From contig CM057009.1 of assembly GCA_029891345.1 (NCBI GenBank), positions 305,661,166 through 305,725,165 of the forward strand: 64,000 bases of DNA, read 5' to 3'. Each line of letters starts with the position of its first letter. Position 1 is the first letter of the stretch. The translations under genes were made by a program, and so were the position numbers. Positions 11,870-25,880 of the stretch are shown here, in pieces. Source of the stretch: Dryococelus australis (Eukaryota > Arthropoda > Insecta > Phasmatodea > Phasmatidae). The notes beneath the pieces were generated by a model, which did not search any database, had not been told where the DNA came from, and saw only the letters and a list, made by a program, of their open reading frames with translations.

Positions 11870-13547
11870 ATATGTGTACTCTTCACGACAATGTAATGTA
11901 CCTACATTTCAGCAATATCAAGATGTTAGTTTTAGGCTGAGACAGAAATATCCCCTCGTAAAAAATATAATTAAGTTAGCTAAAACATTTCTTTTGTTTC
12001 TTACAAGTACTGAAAATATGGATAGAAATCTTATTTGCGATTTATTTTAAAGCCTAACTTCAAAAACGTGTTAATTTCAGTTCCTTGTACAACTGGATTA
12101 CCTGAAGGAATTTGGAAACAGGCGAAAACAGAATCCTTGCAAACTTGCGAATATTTAAAGCTCTCCTTGAGCTTAAGGCGAAGCTCACGCAGGGTTGTTG
12201 CTGAACGTTAATGTAACATGCAGCCAACGAGGTCATCCCAGCTGCACGCGATGCCAAGAGTTGGTGATTATTCCGCATTAATAAGCTGGAGTAAAGTGTC
12301 TATAACACGGGGTTGTTAGGTATTTCTCATGAACTGCCTGCAGATGAAAGAATCATAGTGCTAATTTACAGATCGTGTAAATAAATCAATAATTTTAAAT
12401 TTAACTAACCGTATCACACATTACTACTTCTGCATATAAGTAGACATGGTAACTGCAATTAAAATTCAAGATTATTAGAGAATTTGATAATTTTGAAGTC
12501 GAGTAAGGTGGACCGAGGTTTTGAGATCGATTGAGGTTTTTTTTACGTGAAATGAGTTCTCATAAGTCCTTCTTAGATTCCTTTTTTGTGGTCAATGAGG
12601 TCTTTTAAGGCTGACTACGGTTCTATTTACGCCTATAGAGGTCTATTGAGGGCTATTTGTTGTCTAAGGTCAATTTATATCGGCCTGGATTGTTGAATTA
12701 TGTTTGAGGTTGTTAACAAACTGTTTTGGCACTTTGCGATAATGTTGAGGTATATGCATTTTTCTACGAACTTGCGGCATTATGCATAGCATTTTAATGA
12801 ACACTCATTTCCTGAGAAATGTCCTCACTAAGAATAAAGATTGGATTCAGACAGGATGTTGTCTTTATGATGGAGAAGGTGATGGAAGATTACAATATCC
12901 ATCTTGTCTATGATACATTGTAAGGTACGACCTGGAGTAAATTTAAATATTAAAATACTATTCCATCAGGACATTGTTCCGCCCACCTGCAGAACAGAGA
13001 ATGGGTTCCTCTAGTAAGTTGTCAAACCCTCTCGTGCTTGTATTCGCAAGTCTATATATCTGGGCATGGAATCGAACGAACGCCAAGCTAGTCTGCTGTA
13101 CACTTGCTCACAGGTATACTCGATTATGCTCCAAATAACTAACACCTCAACAAGGCAGAAGTTAGCAAATTCATCTGGTCACACAAATTTCCGATGATGA
13201 GAGGCGATGATATTTACTGAAGTTTTCTAAGTGCAGATTCGTTTGGTTTTCAGTGTGCTATGAAGACCTTGGTGCTACAGGTTTTCTATTGTTATTAGCT
13301 GCTGTGAGTATCCGGCTAAATGATAAGGCCTCTCATGACCTGGTTATTGCAGGAAAGAACTTCCGTGATTGGCTTGGGAACTACTACTAAGCCTGGAGAA
13401 AGGAGTCGCTAATCCAAATAGACGGGATTGTAACGATGAAGCATGCTGGCAAGCATCAAATATGGCTACCGTGTGAGTGAAATTTTGGCCACTTTTGTAA
13501 GGAATTATATTTTGTTAAAGAGAAGAATCTAAAAACATTGTGACGTC
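11870..13547. other. Unassigned AT-rich DNA
   Basis: Nothing gene-like was seen. At 12480-12720 a loose, degenerate recurrence of AGGT and CTATTGAGG words gives a weakly repetitive texture without a fixed period. Confidence 0.45.
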
Positions 13548-16500
13548 GAATTTTAGTTGATTTAGTATTAAACAATAAGTTACTGATAAAAATAACGAGC
13601 CTACTTTCCACTTCGTTGAACGCAATTAATTTAAAATTAAGTTCTTAACTGCTAATATAGTAGGCAGGACTTGAAATCTCGTTGAATGCAATATCATAAG
13701 AGATGAAACCAGAAACATATGCAATAGTACTGATGCAAATTTCAATTACACACGTGCATTAACCGGATTTAATCAGTCTAATGTTTCGAATTATAGCGTT
13801 TACTAACCTCACATAATTGCAGGGCCATCCCTTAGAAAATAAGTGTCTGGGTCGCTTAAAACACGTAATATTACATGTCCTACCGTAGCGCTACTTGTGT
13901 AAAGAATTGGGTGGAAATCGGTTGATTGGTCGCTGAGAAAAAGAATAAATACTTCATTTTCTTATTTGGTGCTATCGTACAAAATTGCCATTAAAAAAAA
14001 GGGTTTTTGAACACGGTGCTTCTAATATGCTGTCAACATAAATTGTTTGGTTCATTTTGGTTAAATTTTTTAATAAATATGAAAAAATTATCTCAATTAT
14101 CTATAAAGCCGCCGTTTTGAACATCGTTGTCTGACACAATTGAATCTTCTAAGTTTACATAGCATTTTGTAGCACTAATGATGTGCACAATTTGTTGGAA
14201 ATTAGTTGGATTATCCTTAGAATAATAGCAAAATGTTCAACTATCTCACGTGGTACTATTTTGCAGAAATATTGGTTAACTGTCTCAGTCCCGAATTAAT
14301 TTCCGAGCTGAAGCGTTGAAATCCTTGAAATGTATGGCGTGCGCTGTACTTGTATAGGACGCCCGTCCCGTGACCAGTGGGAAACGTGGTGCGTGTTTGT
14401 TGTAGTTCACAAACGAGTTGTTGAAACTTCAACAAATCAGACTACTCGGAATAAAGACGGTCAAAACAGGAGCAAGTGATTCCTTGTTGTGTAGCGTTGC
14501 AACCAGAAATACACTGCAACATGTCCTCGATCATGGACACAGATACTGAACAGGTTAAATACATAGTATCTATATAAATAATTATACCTCCGATGAATAC
14601 TCTTAGTGTACAAAATCTGGTTGAATTTTGTTGAAGTGTTTCATATATATATATAAATATGAAACAAACTAACCTAAATTACTTTTTATTAACAGCATTA
14701 AAAAAACGGACTGCACGACCTAAAACATGTAAGTTTACATAACATAATGTAGCTCTATTTGCGCGAAACATTTGGCGGGTTTCGGTAGATTGGTCCTAGA
14801 GATATGACATAAAACCTACATATTTTTCATGTGATTATCTTCATAAATGGAGGACAAAAAAGTTATGGATTATCATATTCGATGATTGACATATATACTG
14901 CCAGTATACAAATTTAAGTAAAAAACTATTGCATCGTTTCATAGATATACCACACTATGCTAGAATGATTTTATAGCTGCACTTTGAAAATAACTAAATG
15001 TCACACTTTAAAAATGCATAAAATCATATGGCTTACTCAGTGCTTTTTCGCCAAATTTGGTAAGAATTGGTTGATTGTTTCTTAAGATATTACAACATAT
15101 CCTTATTTTTTTCATGTGGGGCTATCTTACAATATGATATATACCAATTGTTATGTATAAGTTATACCAATTTGACGGTTGTAATAGAAACTGCCAGTAT
15201 ACAAAATTAAGTTAGAATTTATTTCGTCGGTAAAATATACTGACCTTTATTTATATAGCAGCCATTTGAAAATAGGTTCCTGACTGAATTAAAACATACC
15301 ATTATTTCACCACCTGCTTCAGTAATATTTGCTTGCCAAATTTGGTAGGAATCTTGCAATTGTTTCCAGATATATTACATAAAAACTTTATTTATCAGCG
15401 TAACATCGTGCAAAATGGCGGACAAAAGATGGCTTATACAGATAAAGTTAATAATTGTAATATCTCCTGCTAGCATACGATGTTAAGATACGATAAAAAA
15501 ATTAATTTATTCATGTGGAGCTATCTTATAAAATGGCGGACAAAAGATGCTTCTTGTAGATACAGTTGATAGTTGTAAACTCTACTGCAAGAATAGAGAG
15601 TTAAGTTGGAATTGGTTACATATTTCCGACGATATATTATTCTAAGCTAAAATGGCATTATGACAGTCATTTTGAAAATAAGTGTCTGGTATTCTTAAAA
15701 TATGCCATTATACATCATCTACCGCAGTACTACTTGTCTGCCAAATTTGATGGGAAAGGTTAATTATTGTTTTCCGAAATGTGACATGAAATCTTCATTT
15801 ATTCGCATGGAGGTAACTTACAAAATGGCCGACAAAAGTGGCTATGTGTTGGCGTATATGATGCTTCTTAAAGATTTTTTCAGTATAAAAAATTTGGCAG
15901 AAATAGGTTTTTGTTTATAGATCATAATATAATTTTAAAAATTGTGACAATTTAAAAGTTTAAGACGAACTACCGTACACACGAAACAATTTGGAAAGTC
16001 AGAGTATAATGTTTTACCCTATTTAACCCTAGGAAAAAAGCTTCGTAATGTAAACATTCTGTGTAAGTGTTTCTACTAGTACTTTTTTCTTATCAGATCG
16101 TTATGTCTGGGCTAGTTTCAATATTATAATTTATTTAGAGTTAGGAAAAAAATTTTAATAATGGTTTGTTCTTTGGTATTAGGTTTACCAACGCCAGAAA
16201 TTTACTTAGGCCCTAAATCATATAACATAACATCGCATCAGAAGTCAAATGTACTCTGAGGGAGTACAGGTTTTTCTATTTTCCTACATGAATTACACAA
16301 AAAGTTTACTGATGACTGGGGGAGCCATGCCCTCGATTTTAAACGAATGCTTTATACGCAGTTCTTCCAAAATAATTTTTAACCTTTCGTACTTTTTTAA
16401 CCAAAATTTTGTCGACATAAAAAAGAATGACAGTAGAGGGCGTTAAATGTTGAGGTAAATAAATACATTATGTTCGACAATATGAATATGTCTATCAGTT

Positions 16501-18013
16501 TATAAATGGGATTTTGTACAGTATTTCGTTAAACTGTTCTCATTAAAAAAAAGTACATGTATTGAATGCATTACCCAACACCATCAAACAGATATGTGGG
16601 GTTGCCACGCTATTTCAATTAATGGTAAAGTATGGGTTTAGCATTACCAAATCTTTGGTGACAAATAATGAAACACGGACTCACATTACAAGACATACTC
16701 ATATTATCGTACATAAAGTACGCCTTTACATCCACTTCTAACGCCCTGTACCGCCCGTCCCTCTTGAGGTGGGCCACGGATTGTATACATCTTTAGTCTT
16801 CTTATACCTCCAGGAATAACCTACCCAAGTTTGTCCCAATGTATAAGAAATATGTTGTATGTATACAAATACTCTACATACATACGCATACGTACATACA
16901 TCATTATCAGTGTAAATGGCATATATCATAGTACTATTTTAATGCTATGTATGGAGAGAATTGCCGAGGTCCTAAGACGTTTCCGAGATATAACGTAATA
17001 GTTCTTTTTTTCACATGGTGCTATCTTCCAAAATGGTAGACTAATAAAAATACATATCTCTAAATGCAATTGCTGTGGCCTGTCCTGAGGATGGAGCAGG
17101 TCACACATTAACTAGGGGGATAAGGGTAGTTAGATGGAAAAGCACTAAAATACAAAATACAACTTTTATTAACCTCAAGACAATACAAGTACGTTATATG
17201 AAAGCGTCTAGCAATCCACATTAAAACCAGTCAGCAATAGAAGTGCTGGGATCACGTTAATCAGTTCTGTTCACACACTAGGAGGTGCTGATGCCTTATC
17301 TCAATCATTACAAGCAATAAGCGTAACGAGGCTACAACTCTATTCTGAGGGAGCTTATTATGCCTTCGCGTGTCTCGAATCCTATCGTGCCTGAGTCGCC
17401 CTACCAGGGAATATATTTATCCTTAAGGTGACGACGTCTCGAGAAAATTTTTTCCACGGTGGGCTCGTCGGGGTTGAAGCAGGGCCACGGGAGGTGGTCC
17501 TCTCGTCAGGCAGGTCACAGGCAGAGCCTCCGGCGTCGCCGGCAAGATGGCTCCCAGAGCCGCCATTGCTCCGAGCTTACATCGTTCCTTCCCGACCTCA
17601 CGCTCAATCCCCTGGAATTTGTTTTTCTACAAACAACGGTTCGGCCGGCCAAGGTCGCTCTGCTCCTTGCTCCGGCTCACTGCTTGGCAGCCCTTACATC
17701 GGCCAACCGCAGCACAATTCTTTACGGGATGTACTGTCTGCGTACATAATTAAATTTGAACGTATTAAATGGTTCCTGAGATATGACATAGTAGATTTCA
17801 AAATGGCAATCATATTTAAAATAAACAGCTGTCGGGTTTAAAAACTATAAAAGTCGGATGGATTTCCTTAAAAAGTACTCTTAGTGTACCGAGTTTGATG
17901 AAATTCGGTTTACGCGTTTCAAAGTTTTTATGGGGATACATGCACTATTCACACACCTACTCACACAGCTAGAAAGGTGATCATAAGCCTATCTTTGTTT
18001 CTGAATGTAGGCT
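13548..18013 (-). mobile_element. TR element copy 1 (minus), tail to head
   Basis: Read on the minus strand, the head lies at about 17870-18013 (AGGCTTAT hairpin, then CTGTG-rich tract). Units of about 285 bp follow; the marker CTATCTTACAAAATGGCGGA or its variants occurs at about 13972, 14835, 15120, 15405, 15518, 15810 and 17022. The tail (13548-13800) includes AAACCAGAAAC and GCCTACTTTCC. About 16000-16930 is not clearly repeat-like. The element is interrupted at 17074-17716 by a probable LTR. No protein-coding capacity was seen. Confidence 0.75.
17074..17716 (-). mobile_element. Probable solo LTR nested in TR element
   Basis: The 643-bp insert starts TGTGGCC and ends GCAGCACA, so it has TG...CA ends on either strand. 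It interrupts a TR element unit. On the minus strand a TTAATAAAAG polyadenylation-like signal lies in the last quarter, and the other half is GC-rich (17430-17700), as a U3 promoter region may be. Flanks ATTGC and ATTCT share only three bases, so a target duplication is not secure. Confidence 0.4.
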
Positions 18014-18251
18014 AAATTATAGAAAAATTTTTCCTATTGTAGATATATTTTACATTTTGAGAAACAGCATTAGTGAAAATTTTACGAGAACGTAAGCGCG
18101 AACTTGTTGTTACCTTCACAAAATGCAGAGTGGATTTCGGTGGATTGTATAACGTGCAAATAAATCTAGGTTAAACTATTATGCCTCAGATGTATGAAAA
18201 TTTTCTCAGTTCTCACATGATGTGTTCTGTAGTCCTCGCTTGACAGGTAAA

Positions 18252-18660
18252 GGCTGTTTGCGATAAAGTGAGCACTTTTGAAATCAACCATGGAAAAAAA
18301 GTCACTGCCCTTACCTACATATATTTGAACGGGCGCCCTGAGTGAGATGCGCCCAGTAAAGTTGGTAACGATGGATGAGAAGTAGTTCCGGATCTTAACG
18401 TTGAATAAAAAGTGCTAGGTAAACATTTCTGACAATTTAAATTATTTCTTTCGCTTTATTTTTTTATGCATCGAAGAGTCAAAATGATCAGGTTTGTAAA
18501 ATATTTACTCTAATAATAATTTCAAAGTTTTACGTGACCGACTCATGAATAAACAGATGAGGCCCATGACAATGTTACATAGGGCGGAAGAATACACAAC
18601 GTGCGTACAAGTAGATCTTAAGCAGGGCGTTCAAAAGTGCTAATTTTACCGTGAACAGCC
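18252..18660 (-). mobile_element. MITE-A, full length
   Basis: GGCTGTTTGCGATAAAGTGA at one end and TTTTACCGTGAACAGCC at the other form inverted repeats, flanked by TA. Interior blocks (AAAGTTGGTAACGATGGA, GGCCCATGACAATGTTA) run in reverse relative to the 22-kb copy. Confidence 0.88.
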
Positions 18661-19526
18661 TATACACCTCTTGCGTTCAGAAATACTGTATGTGTGTGTG
18701 TCCAACACTGTTTCACGCCACTTTCCTGCTTGGGCGACTTTGTTCAGCTTGAATGTCCTAGAATCCCAGCATCCCATCTACCACGTTGTTATGACGTCGT
18801 CTCCATGGCACAGTCTAATGAGAAGCCAATTAGGAGATGTCCGCGTTGAGAGTTTCAAACTTCAACCACAATCCGTGGCAAAATGTAAAGTTGCGGAATT
18901 TACAGCACAACTAGGAAATGTACGCCAATCTGACCCAATTAGGTTTCAAAACGCTGGGGGAAAATCATTATTTACAAAACCGTAGGAGCCATTCAAAAAG
19001 TTAATTTTCAACACAAATAAAATAACATTTTTTAAATATCGATTACGTTAACATATTAAGAATATTGATCAAGTTAAAACCTTTGTATGTGTACTTTTTA
19101 TAGTATTTACTGATATGTTTGAAGTGTCTAAAGTTAAAAAAAAAGGTTCTTCGCGTATAAAAATCACAAATGAATATAGACATAATTTACGAGCAAGTTG
19201 ATACATCATGATGTTTAACCATTCTGAAATACATATTATGCTAAACACAAAGACAGTTCGATTCAATATTTTATAACATGAATGTTGCACCGTGTAGTAG
19301 AACGTATCGCGCCACACGCTTTTATTATATGTAGTATGACGGAATCATTTAAAAGGAATCATTTACACCTATATAAAATGAATTGTCATCTTTTTAGTAT
19401 ATTTTAATTAAAGATTGTTTTAAAATATGTTACACAGTGTATAATTCACTTACGACAACCGTCCTGCGCTGGGGAATATTTTGATTGCATCCTAATGCCC
19501 AAGATTGCAGACTTTTTTTATTTTCG
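18661..19526. other. Unassigned DNA
   Basis: A 104-codon frame at 18671-18985 (+) shows no recognisable motif and no support from splice sites. The rest is AT-rich without assignable repeats. Confidence 0.4.
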
Positions 19527-19708
19527 GCCACGTTATTCTGGGCAAGCCATATATGTGTCGTTTGTAGTTATAAGCCTACTTTACGAAGGAAAGCTAGGCT
19601 TATAAGACTACTTTTCTGCCACGTTGTTCTGGGCAAGCCATATATGTGTCGTTTGTAGTTATAAGCCTACTTTACGAAGGAAAGCTAGGCTTATAAGACT
19701 ACTTTTCT
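19527..19708. repeat. 2 x 91-bp tandem duplication with hairpin
   Basis: GCCACGTT(A/G)TTCTGGGCA starts at 19527 and again at 19618; the two 91-bp units differ by a single base. Each contains ATAAGCCTAC...TAGGCTTAT, a 9-bp inverted repeat. This duplicates the head of the TR element. Confidence 0.95.
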
Positions 19709-21931
19709 GTCTGTATGTCTGTGTGTGTGACCCCTAAAATCTTTTGAACCCGTTAACCTAAGTTCACCAAACTCGATTGACGTATGGTATGTATGTACGT
19801 ACATAGTAAGGAAATCTGACTTCTATAGTTTTCGACCACACTGGGTACCTTAATTTCAAAATGGAAATTTGTAAATTTGGGGAGATATGCCACATATCAG
19901 GAACCATTTAACCGATTTAACTAAATTCTTGTATGTACTTGGGCATTGCATTTAGAGATAGATATCGTCGTTGGTCCACCATTTTGAAAGATAACACCAC
20001 TTTAACAAACAAAAGTTTTAGTTTTACTTTATATCTCGAAAATCACTCCACATGTTCTCGCCAATTTTTGCACGTAAGTAATACTATGGCAGGCCATGTA
20101 AACATATGCAGTTTAAATGCATAATGCGCCTACATGAAAAATATTGGCCATAAAATATTTCAAGTTCTATTTGCTATATTTAGCTTACCATTACGCCAAT
20201 TTCGACCAAACTTTGTATGCTGAAAATGTCTATTACAAGCATCATTTATGTCAAAACAAAGCCAATTTTGTTCGCCATTTCGTAAGATAGCACTACACGA
20301 AGAAATAAAATTATGTCATATCTCGGGAAACAAACTACCGATTACTACCTAATTCGGCAAACAAGCAGTAACACGAATGACCATGTAAATTTGTATGTTT
20401 GAATCGGGTCAGACAATTATTTTCAAATATTTTAACATAGTAAGATGAATGTACGAAACAGTGTAACCAATTTCATCTTAACTTTGTAAGTAGGCATTAT
20501 CTATTATATCACATGTGTTTTCACGGAGTCTCCTACGTCCACCATTTTGTAAGATAGTGCCTCTAGCAAAAATAAATATTTTGTGTTGTTTCTCAGGAAA
20601 AATTGACCGATTCCTGCCAAATTTTGCAAACGAGTGGTACTGTGGGCAGGTGATATGAATGGATGTGTTTTATTTGTGCCAGACACTAATTTTTGAAACA
20701 GCGATCATCAAGACACTTAATATTAGTATGCCATATTTTCGAAACCATGTAATCAATTTCGATTTATCTTTGTATGCTAGCAGTATCAATTGCAACCATA
20801 AAATTCGTCTACACAAAGTATCTTTCGTACACCATTTTGCAAGATAGTGCCTCATGAAAAAATAAACTTTTTGTATCATATCTCGAAAAACAATCAACCG
20901 ATTATTACCACATTTCAGAAAGCAGTACTCGGTAGGCCATATCAATTATATTTTTTAAGATAAACAAACACTAATTTTCAAAATGGTAGTTATATAACAT
21001 TTTAGCTTAATATCCCATATCTACGAAGTCATTTATACTCGTAGTATCTATGCGAGCATCAAATGACCTAGTTCATAAACTTTTCTCCAGCATTTAGAAG
21101 GTAGCACCACATGAAAAATTAAGTTTTTATGTCATATATCGGGACGAATACAGCGATTCTCACCAAATTGTACACATTAAGTAGTTATATGGTATACCAT
21201 GTAAGCTGACATGTTTTAGGTGGGCCCGGCCTTGTTTAAAAAGTTGCCTTCATATATAATTTATATTAGTATGTTGTATATTAAACAATTCTACAAAATT
21301 CTACCGGCTTTTGTATACTAACAGTATTCATTCAACAAATCAATTATGCGTAGAGCGATCCTATTTCTCCGGTCTTTTTATAAGATAGCGCCAGAGAAAA
21401 AAATTGAACAATTATGACATCTTACCAGAAGCATTCAAAAAATTTCTCTCAAATTTCGCACACCAGTAGTGCTACACAAGGCCACGTAAACTCAGACCTG
21501 CATGATTTAAGTGGATCAGACACTAATTTTCAAAATGGCGGTCATATAAATAACCTAGATAATGTTTTCATTACCACTAAACAATTAAACCAAATTCAGC
21601 CAAACGTTGTATGTTGACTATTAGAAGTACCGTACGCAGAACTTCTTTTTGGGATTTTTTGTACGATATAGTCCAATGGTGAAATAAAGTTTTATGAATT
21701 ATCTCGGTAACCAATTAACGGACTTCCATCAAATTCCTCACACAAGGAGCGCTACGGTAAGTCATGTAGTTTTACATGATTTAAGTGGCTCAGGCACTTA
21801 TTTTCAAAATGATGGACCTTTAAATATTTCAGATTAGTAAGCCCTATCTACCAAACCATTATACTTATTGCATCCGGAGTTGATGCTCTGAATCCTACCT
21901 CCGCAATTCTGTCGGATGCATGCAAGCTATA

Positions 21932-22355
21932 GTCTGTTCACGGTAAAATTAGCACTTTTGAAAGCCCTGCTCAAGATCTACTTGTATGCTCGTTGTGTAT
22001 TGTTCCGCCTTATGTTAAATTAACATTGCCATGGGTCTCATCACTTTATTGATGCTTCGGTCAAACTGAACTGTGAAATCATTAAGAAAGTAAATATTTT
22101 CCAAATCTGCTCTTTTTTTACACTTCGATGTATAAAAAAAACAGAAAACCAAAGAAAAACAATCTAAGTTATCACAAAGAGTTACATAACACTTTTCCTT
22201 TGCCGTTAATATGTGCAACTACTTCTCATCCATCGTTATCAATTTTACTGGGCGTATATCACTCAGAGCGCCCGTTAAAATATATTATACACGTTGGAGC
22301 AGTGACATTCTTCTAAGGTCGATTTCAAAAGTGCTCACATTGTCGCGAACAGCCT
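21932..22355 (+). mobile_element. MITE-A nested in TR element tail
   Basis: Complete element with termini GTCTGTTCACGGTAAAATTA and TTGTCGCGAACAGCC, flanked by TATA/TA. The TR tail sequence is interrupted between GCATGCAAGC and AATCATGTTATG, compared with uninterrupted tails at 31.4 and 43.2 kb, so this insertion is younger than the TR copy. Confidence 0.88.
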
Positions 22356-22583
22356 ATAATCATGTTATGTTTTCTGAGTAAGAATCCTGGGTAAGGCACG
22401 TGTGGCTTTGCAACTGTCTCACTACTATTTCATATGGTTCTGGTTTCATCTCTAACGAGCTGTCAGCGAGACGTCAAGGCTCATCTACCTACCATATCAC
22501 CTTTTAAGAACTACGTAAAAAATTACTTACACCTATTAGAGGAAAGTAGGCTCAATAGTCATATCAGTTAATTATTGTTTTTT

Positions 22584-25500
22584 TTCCTTCAGTTTACTAC
22601 GCAGGGGACCCCCCCCCCCCTCCCCCCGATTATTACCCAGAAAATGCGTCGATAAAAACTTGCAATTTCCTGTTGCTACATGTTCCAAATTTCCCATTGT
22701 TAAACCATTTCACTAACGCTGTTGTGTTCTCTCAAGATGTACTTATTTTATTTTTACTTTTTTGCTATAGTTCTTACTTTCTGGTGATCCAAACAGAACA
22801 CTTTCCTTTATGTATAACCATTTCGCTCCCCTTAATTATTTGACCACCGAACCATTAAATTATAATACACAGTTATTCCATTTCACATAGTTATTATTGT
22901 AGTTATCATCCACTTTAGAACTGGGATATAAGAAAAAAACTATGTGACATTATCTCCAAATATTAGTTAACAGGTCACTTAATCTAAGTATGGTACTATT
23001 ACTGAATAAAAGCTTCCAAACTTTTTCCCACATAAGTTTTCCAGGTTTGGGATCAGCTAGATTATTAATTGGATAGCATTGGCGCCATCAGTTAAATATG
23101 GAACTAGTTCTAAATCATTGAAATACGTACACTGCTAAATAGTAAGAGATAGCTTCAATTGGTGCAGCAGAACAATTACTCACTACATCACACTTCACAT
23201 AAAAAATAACTTAGTTTCGTTGGAGCAAATAAAATTTATAATACCTTTCCCACGACACTTATCACAACAGAAATATACATGTCTCTCATTGAACTCTCTC
23301 CCTTTTCACACTTTTCTATAAGTGGCTCGTAGACTTCATTCTACGGTTCGAGTTCAACCGATTTCTTTCTCTAGGTCCGCTTAACACTTTGGCGCAAGTC
23401 TCCTTAACTGCAGTGCCAACGAGTTCGTGAATGTCTTTTTCGCAAGGCACACTAAATAACTCTATTCAACTTGAATGACTCACGCACATGTTGCCTCCCC
23501 GACGATAAAAGTAATATCATCCCTTTATTACTTACAGAACTTATAAAAAGAAGTTCTCAGGCGTATCGGATGAAATTGCAGTCGACACGTTCACCCTCTC
23601 AGGCACTTAAAAGTTAAGAAATTAATTCGCGTTTCTTGATATCTATATAAAATATTGACTGTTTATTTTAAACGACTCCAACTAGCAATTTCTTGCCACT
23701 GGGCATTCGTTTAGAAAAATATTTAAACAGAAAAAACGTAGCTGTTTTTAAGATGAATTGTCGTGTTTGGCAAAACAAAATATAGCTTCACGAACGTGTG
23801 GCGAAGAAGTTGAACCATCGAAGGCTCCGAACTGGGGTTCGGAGCCCAGCACCGTCGGAGTGCGCTTTCCGTGTTCGAGCCTATCCTATCGAACGGAATT
23901 ACATACCTTATGAGAAATTAAATTGTTCAATGTGTCGTTGAGATAATAATCGGGATGTCGAAGTAAACGTTGAAATACCAGAAGTACGAAGAGACTAACT
24001 AAATTTACGAAATAAAGTAAAGGAAAATGTGCCAGGTTCGGAAACGAAGCACGTATCCAACCCGCATGTTTGTTACAGTCTGATAAATGTACACAAATAA
24101 AACTGTTACTGGTTTTAGAGTTTTAAAATACCACACACAAACGATGTGTGTACATTGATGTTTTATTTTGAGGTGAACAGAAAAATATTTTCCAATAGTA
24201 CCATCATTTTAGTGCTGACCTCTGAATAAATTTGTGATCGCCACAGATACAAAACTTAGCAAGGTGAATTACCACAAACAATTTTGTAGCTGCAACAATA
24301 TATTTTGTTTCGGTGTAAGAAAAAGCGTCGGTCAGAGCGTGAATGAATTTTTAATCTTGTATATTATTTAAAAAAATTTAATTTTTCTCCTTTAATTTTC
24401 ATACATCTGGCTCGTTGTTGTTTAAAAAAATTATATACATAGATTATAAGATTATTCTTCAGTAAAATTTTTCCCAAAATATAAATAACAGGCTGTATCC
24501 ATACAATTTTAATCGACAGTGTATGTTCTGAAGCAATGAACGTCGAAACATGACTCTGTGAAAAACGATTCCATGACCAAGCCAGTTAGGCTTATTCGCT
24601 CTTTAACCTGCTGCATAGCGGAATGGGCGGAGCTGAGAGGGAGAAGAAGAAGAAAGAGGTGTTCCCTCCAACCCTGACGATGGCAGGAATGCAACAACTC
24701 AGACGGGTGAGGTTGTAAAGTCTGTCATGCTAATTTGCGGAGGTGTTTTAGCTCCGCTGCCTGCTACGCCGTTAGCATTCCGCTCGCTCTCTGATGAACG
24801 CACAAACTGAACCTTCAGCAGACTTGGCTGACAACCATGTCGAGTGTGAACGGCGAAGTTTGCGAACCACGGCCGCGCTCTACTTGGTATGGGGAAATTA
24901 TGCATCTAAACTAATTTCGCCCAAAGGATTTTAAAACTGAAAAATTATGTGAGATGTTGATTGACGACCGGATAAAAATGTACTGACGTAGAGATCATTT
25001 CATATCTGAAATAAATCCATTTTAAAAATAATAATTATATGACAGCTTTAATTGAATCATTCTAATCAACTATTGCACAACAAATAAAATGTGAACAGTA
25101 GTAACGTGCTGCTGATAACTAAAGTTTCATTGAAGTTTATAATTACTTCAAGACTACTTATTATCTGTTAAAAGTAAGAAACAATAAATTTCATTCTACT
25201 AACAACCCAAAAATCACTTCATAGAATTCCCAGCTAATCCAAGGCAAGAAGGCTGTGAATTACGAGGAGATATAAGACCGGAAAATACATAAAAACTGTC
25301 GTTATCCAAGTGCACGTAACAAAGATACAAACAGGGAGGGGGGAGGGACGGCAGCGGTGTTCGCGTCAAACAATCCGACAAGAGGTTGTACAATTGCATC
25401 GTGACTTTCAGCATGGAGGAAGAGAAGAAAAGAACACAGTAGTATCAGTGCATGAGCACTGGCTGCACGCACAGCCCATTTGCAAATACAACGGCTGACA

Positions 25501-25880
25501 GTGCAGTGCTGCTAGAAACCTAAACACACCAGTTAAAAATAATTGCATTTTTAGTGAAGTGAACATTTTCTGCCTCAAATGAAAATGAGAAAGAGATAAC
25601 TAAAAGTTACGGATAGAAGACGTGCCTAAATCTAAAATCTATTAGGAACCACGTACGATATGTGGAAGTCATTGTACACACCTCTGCTCCTAGTTCCTCC
25701 CCCTAGAAGAAAGTTATATAATTGAAGGCAAAAACTCTTGAATAACATGCACGTGATTGCTGCCATATTGAGTGAACGAAGAGAGGCGTGCGTATACCAA
25801 AAGGGCATGATTGTAGGAGCCCATAATTTCAGCATTTCATCAGAGCTATTAACCAGCAGTTAAAAATTTGGCGCTGTTAG
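22584..25880. other. Long stretch without assigned gene
   Basis: Mostly AT-rich. It has a C-run at 22610-22627, a short perfect hairpin at 23823-23846 and a moderately GC-richer patch at 24540-24900. I saw no protein family, no clear splice-bounded exon and no member of the named repeat families. Confidence 0.45.
23823..23846. other. Perfect 9-bp stem hairpin
   Basis: GGCTCCGAA, a six-base loop, then TTCGGAGCC. It sits in a somewhat tRNA-like context (TTCGAGCC at about 23873). No complete tRNA fold could be drawn. Confidence 0.5.

Larger units (their letters stand above)
19527..22583 (+). mobile_element. TR element copy 2 (plus), with full head and tail
   Basis: The duplicated head is followed by a CTGTCTGTATGTCTGTG tract and then about seven units of roughly 280 bp. 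The marker CCATTTTGTAAGATAG or its variants falls at about 19978, 20273, 20540, 20830, 21095, 21373 and 21650. Most units also repeat TCTCGGGAAAC, ACCGATT and TTCAAAATGG. The tail, split by a MITE-A, ends in GAGGAAAGTAGGCT, the inverse of head AGCCTACTTT. No ORF longer than chance. Confidence 0.8.

Noticed and set aside
23785..23900. Functional tRNA gene
   Set aside because: A perfect hairpin and a TTCGAGCC word exist but no cloverleaf can be drawn.
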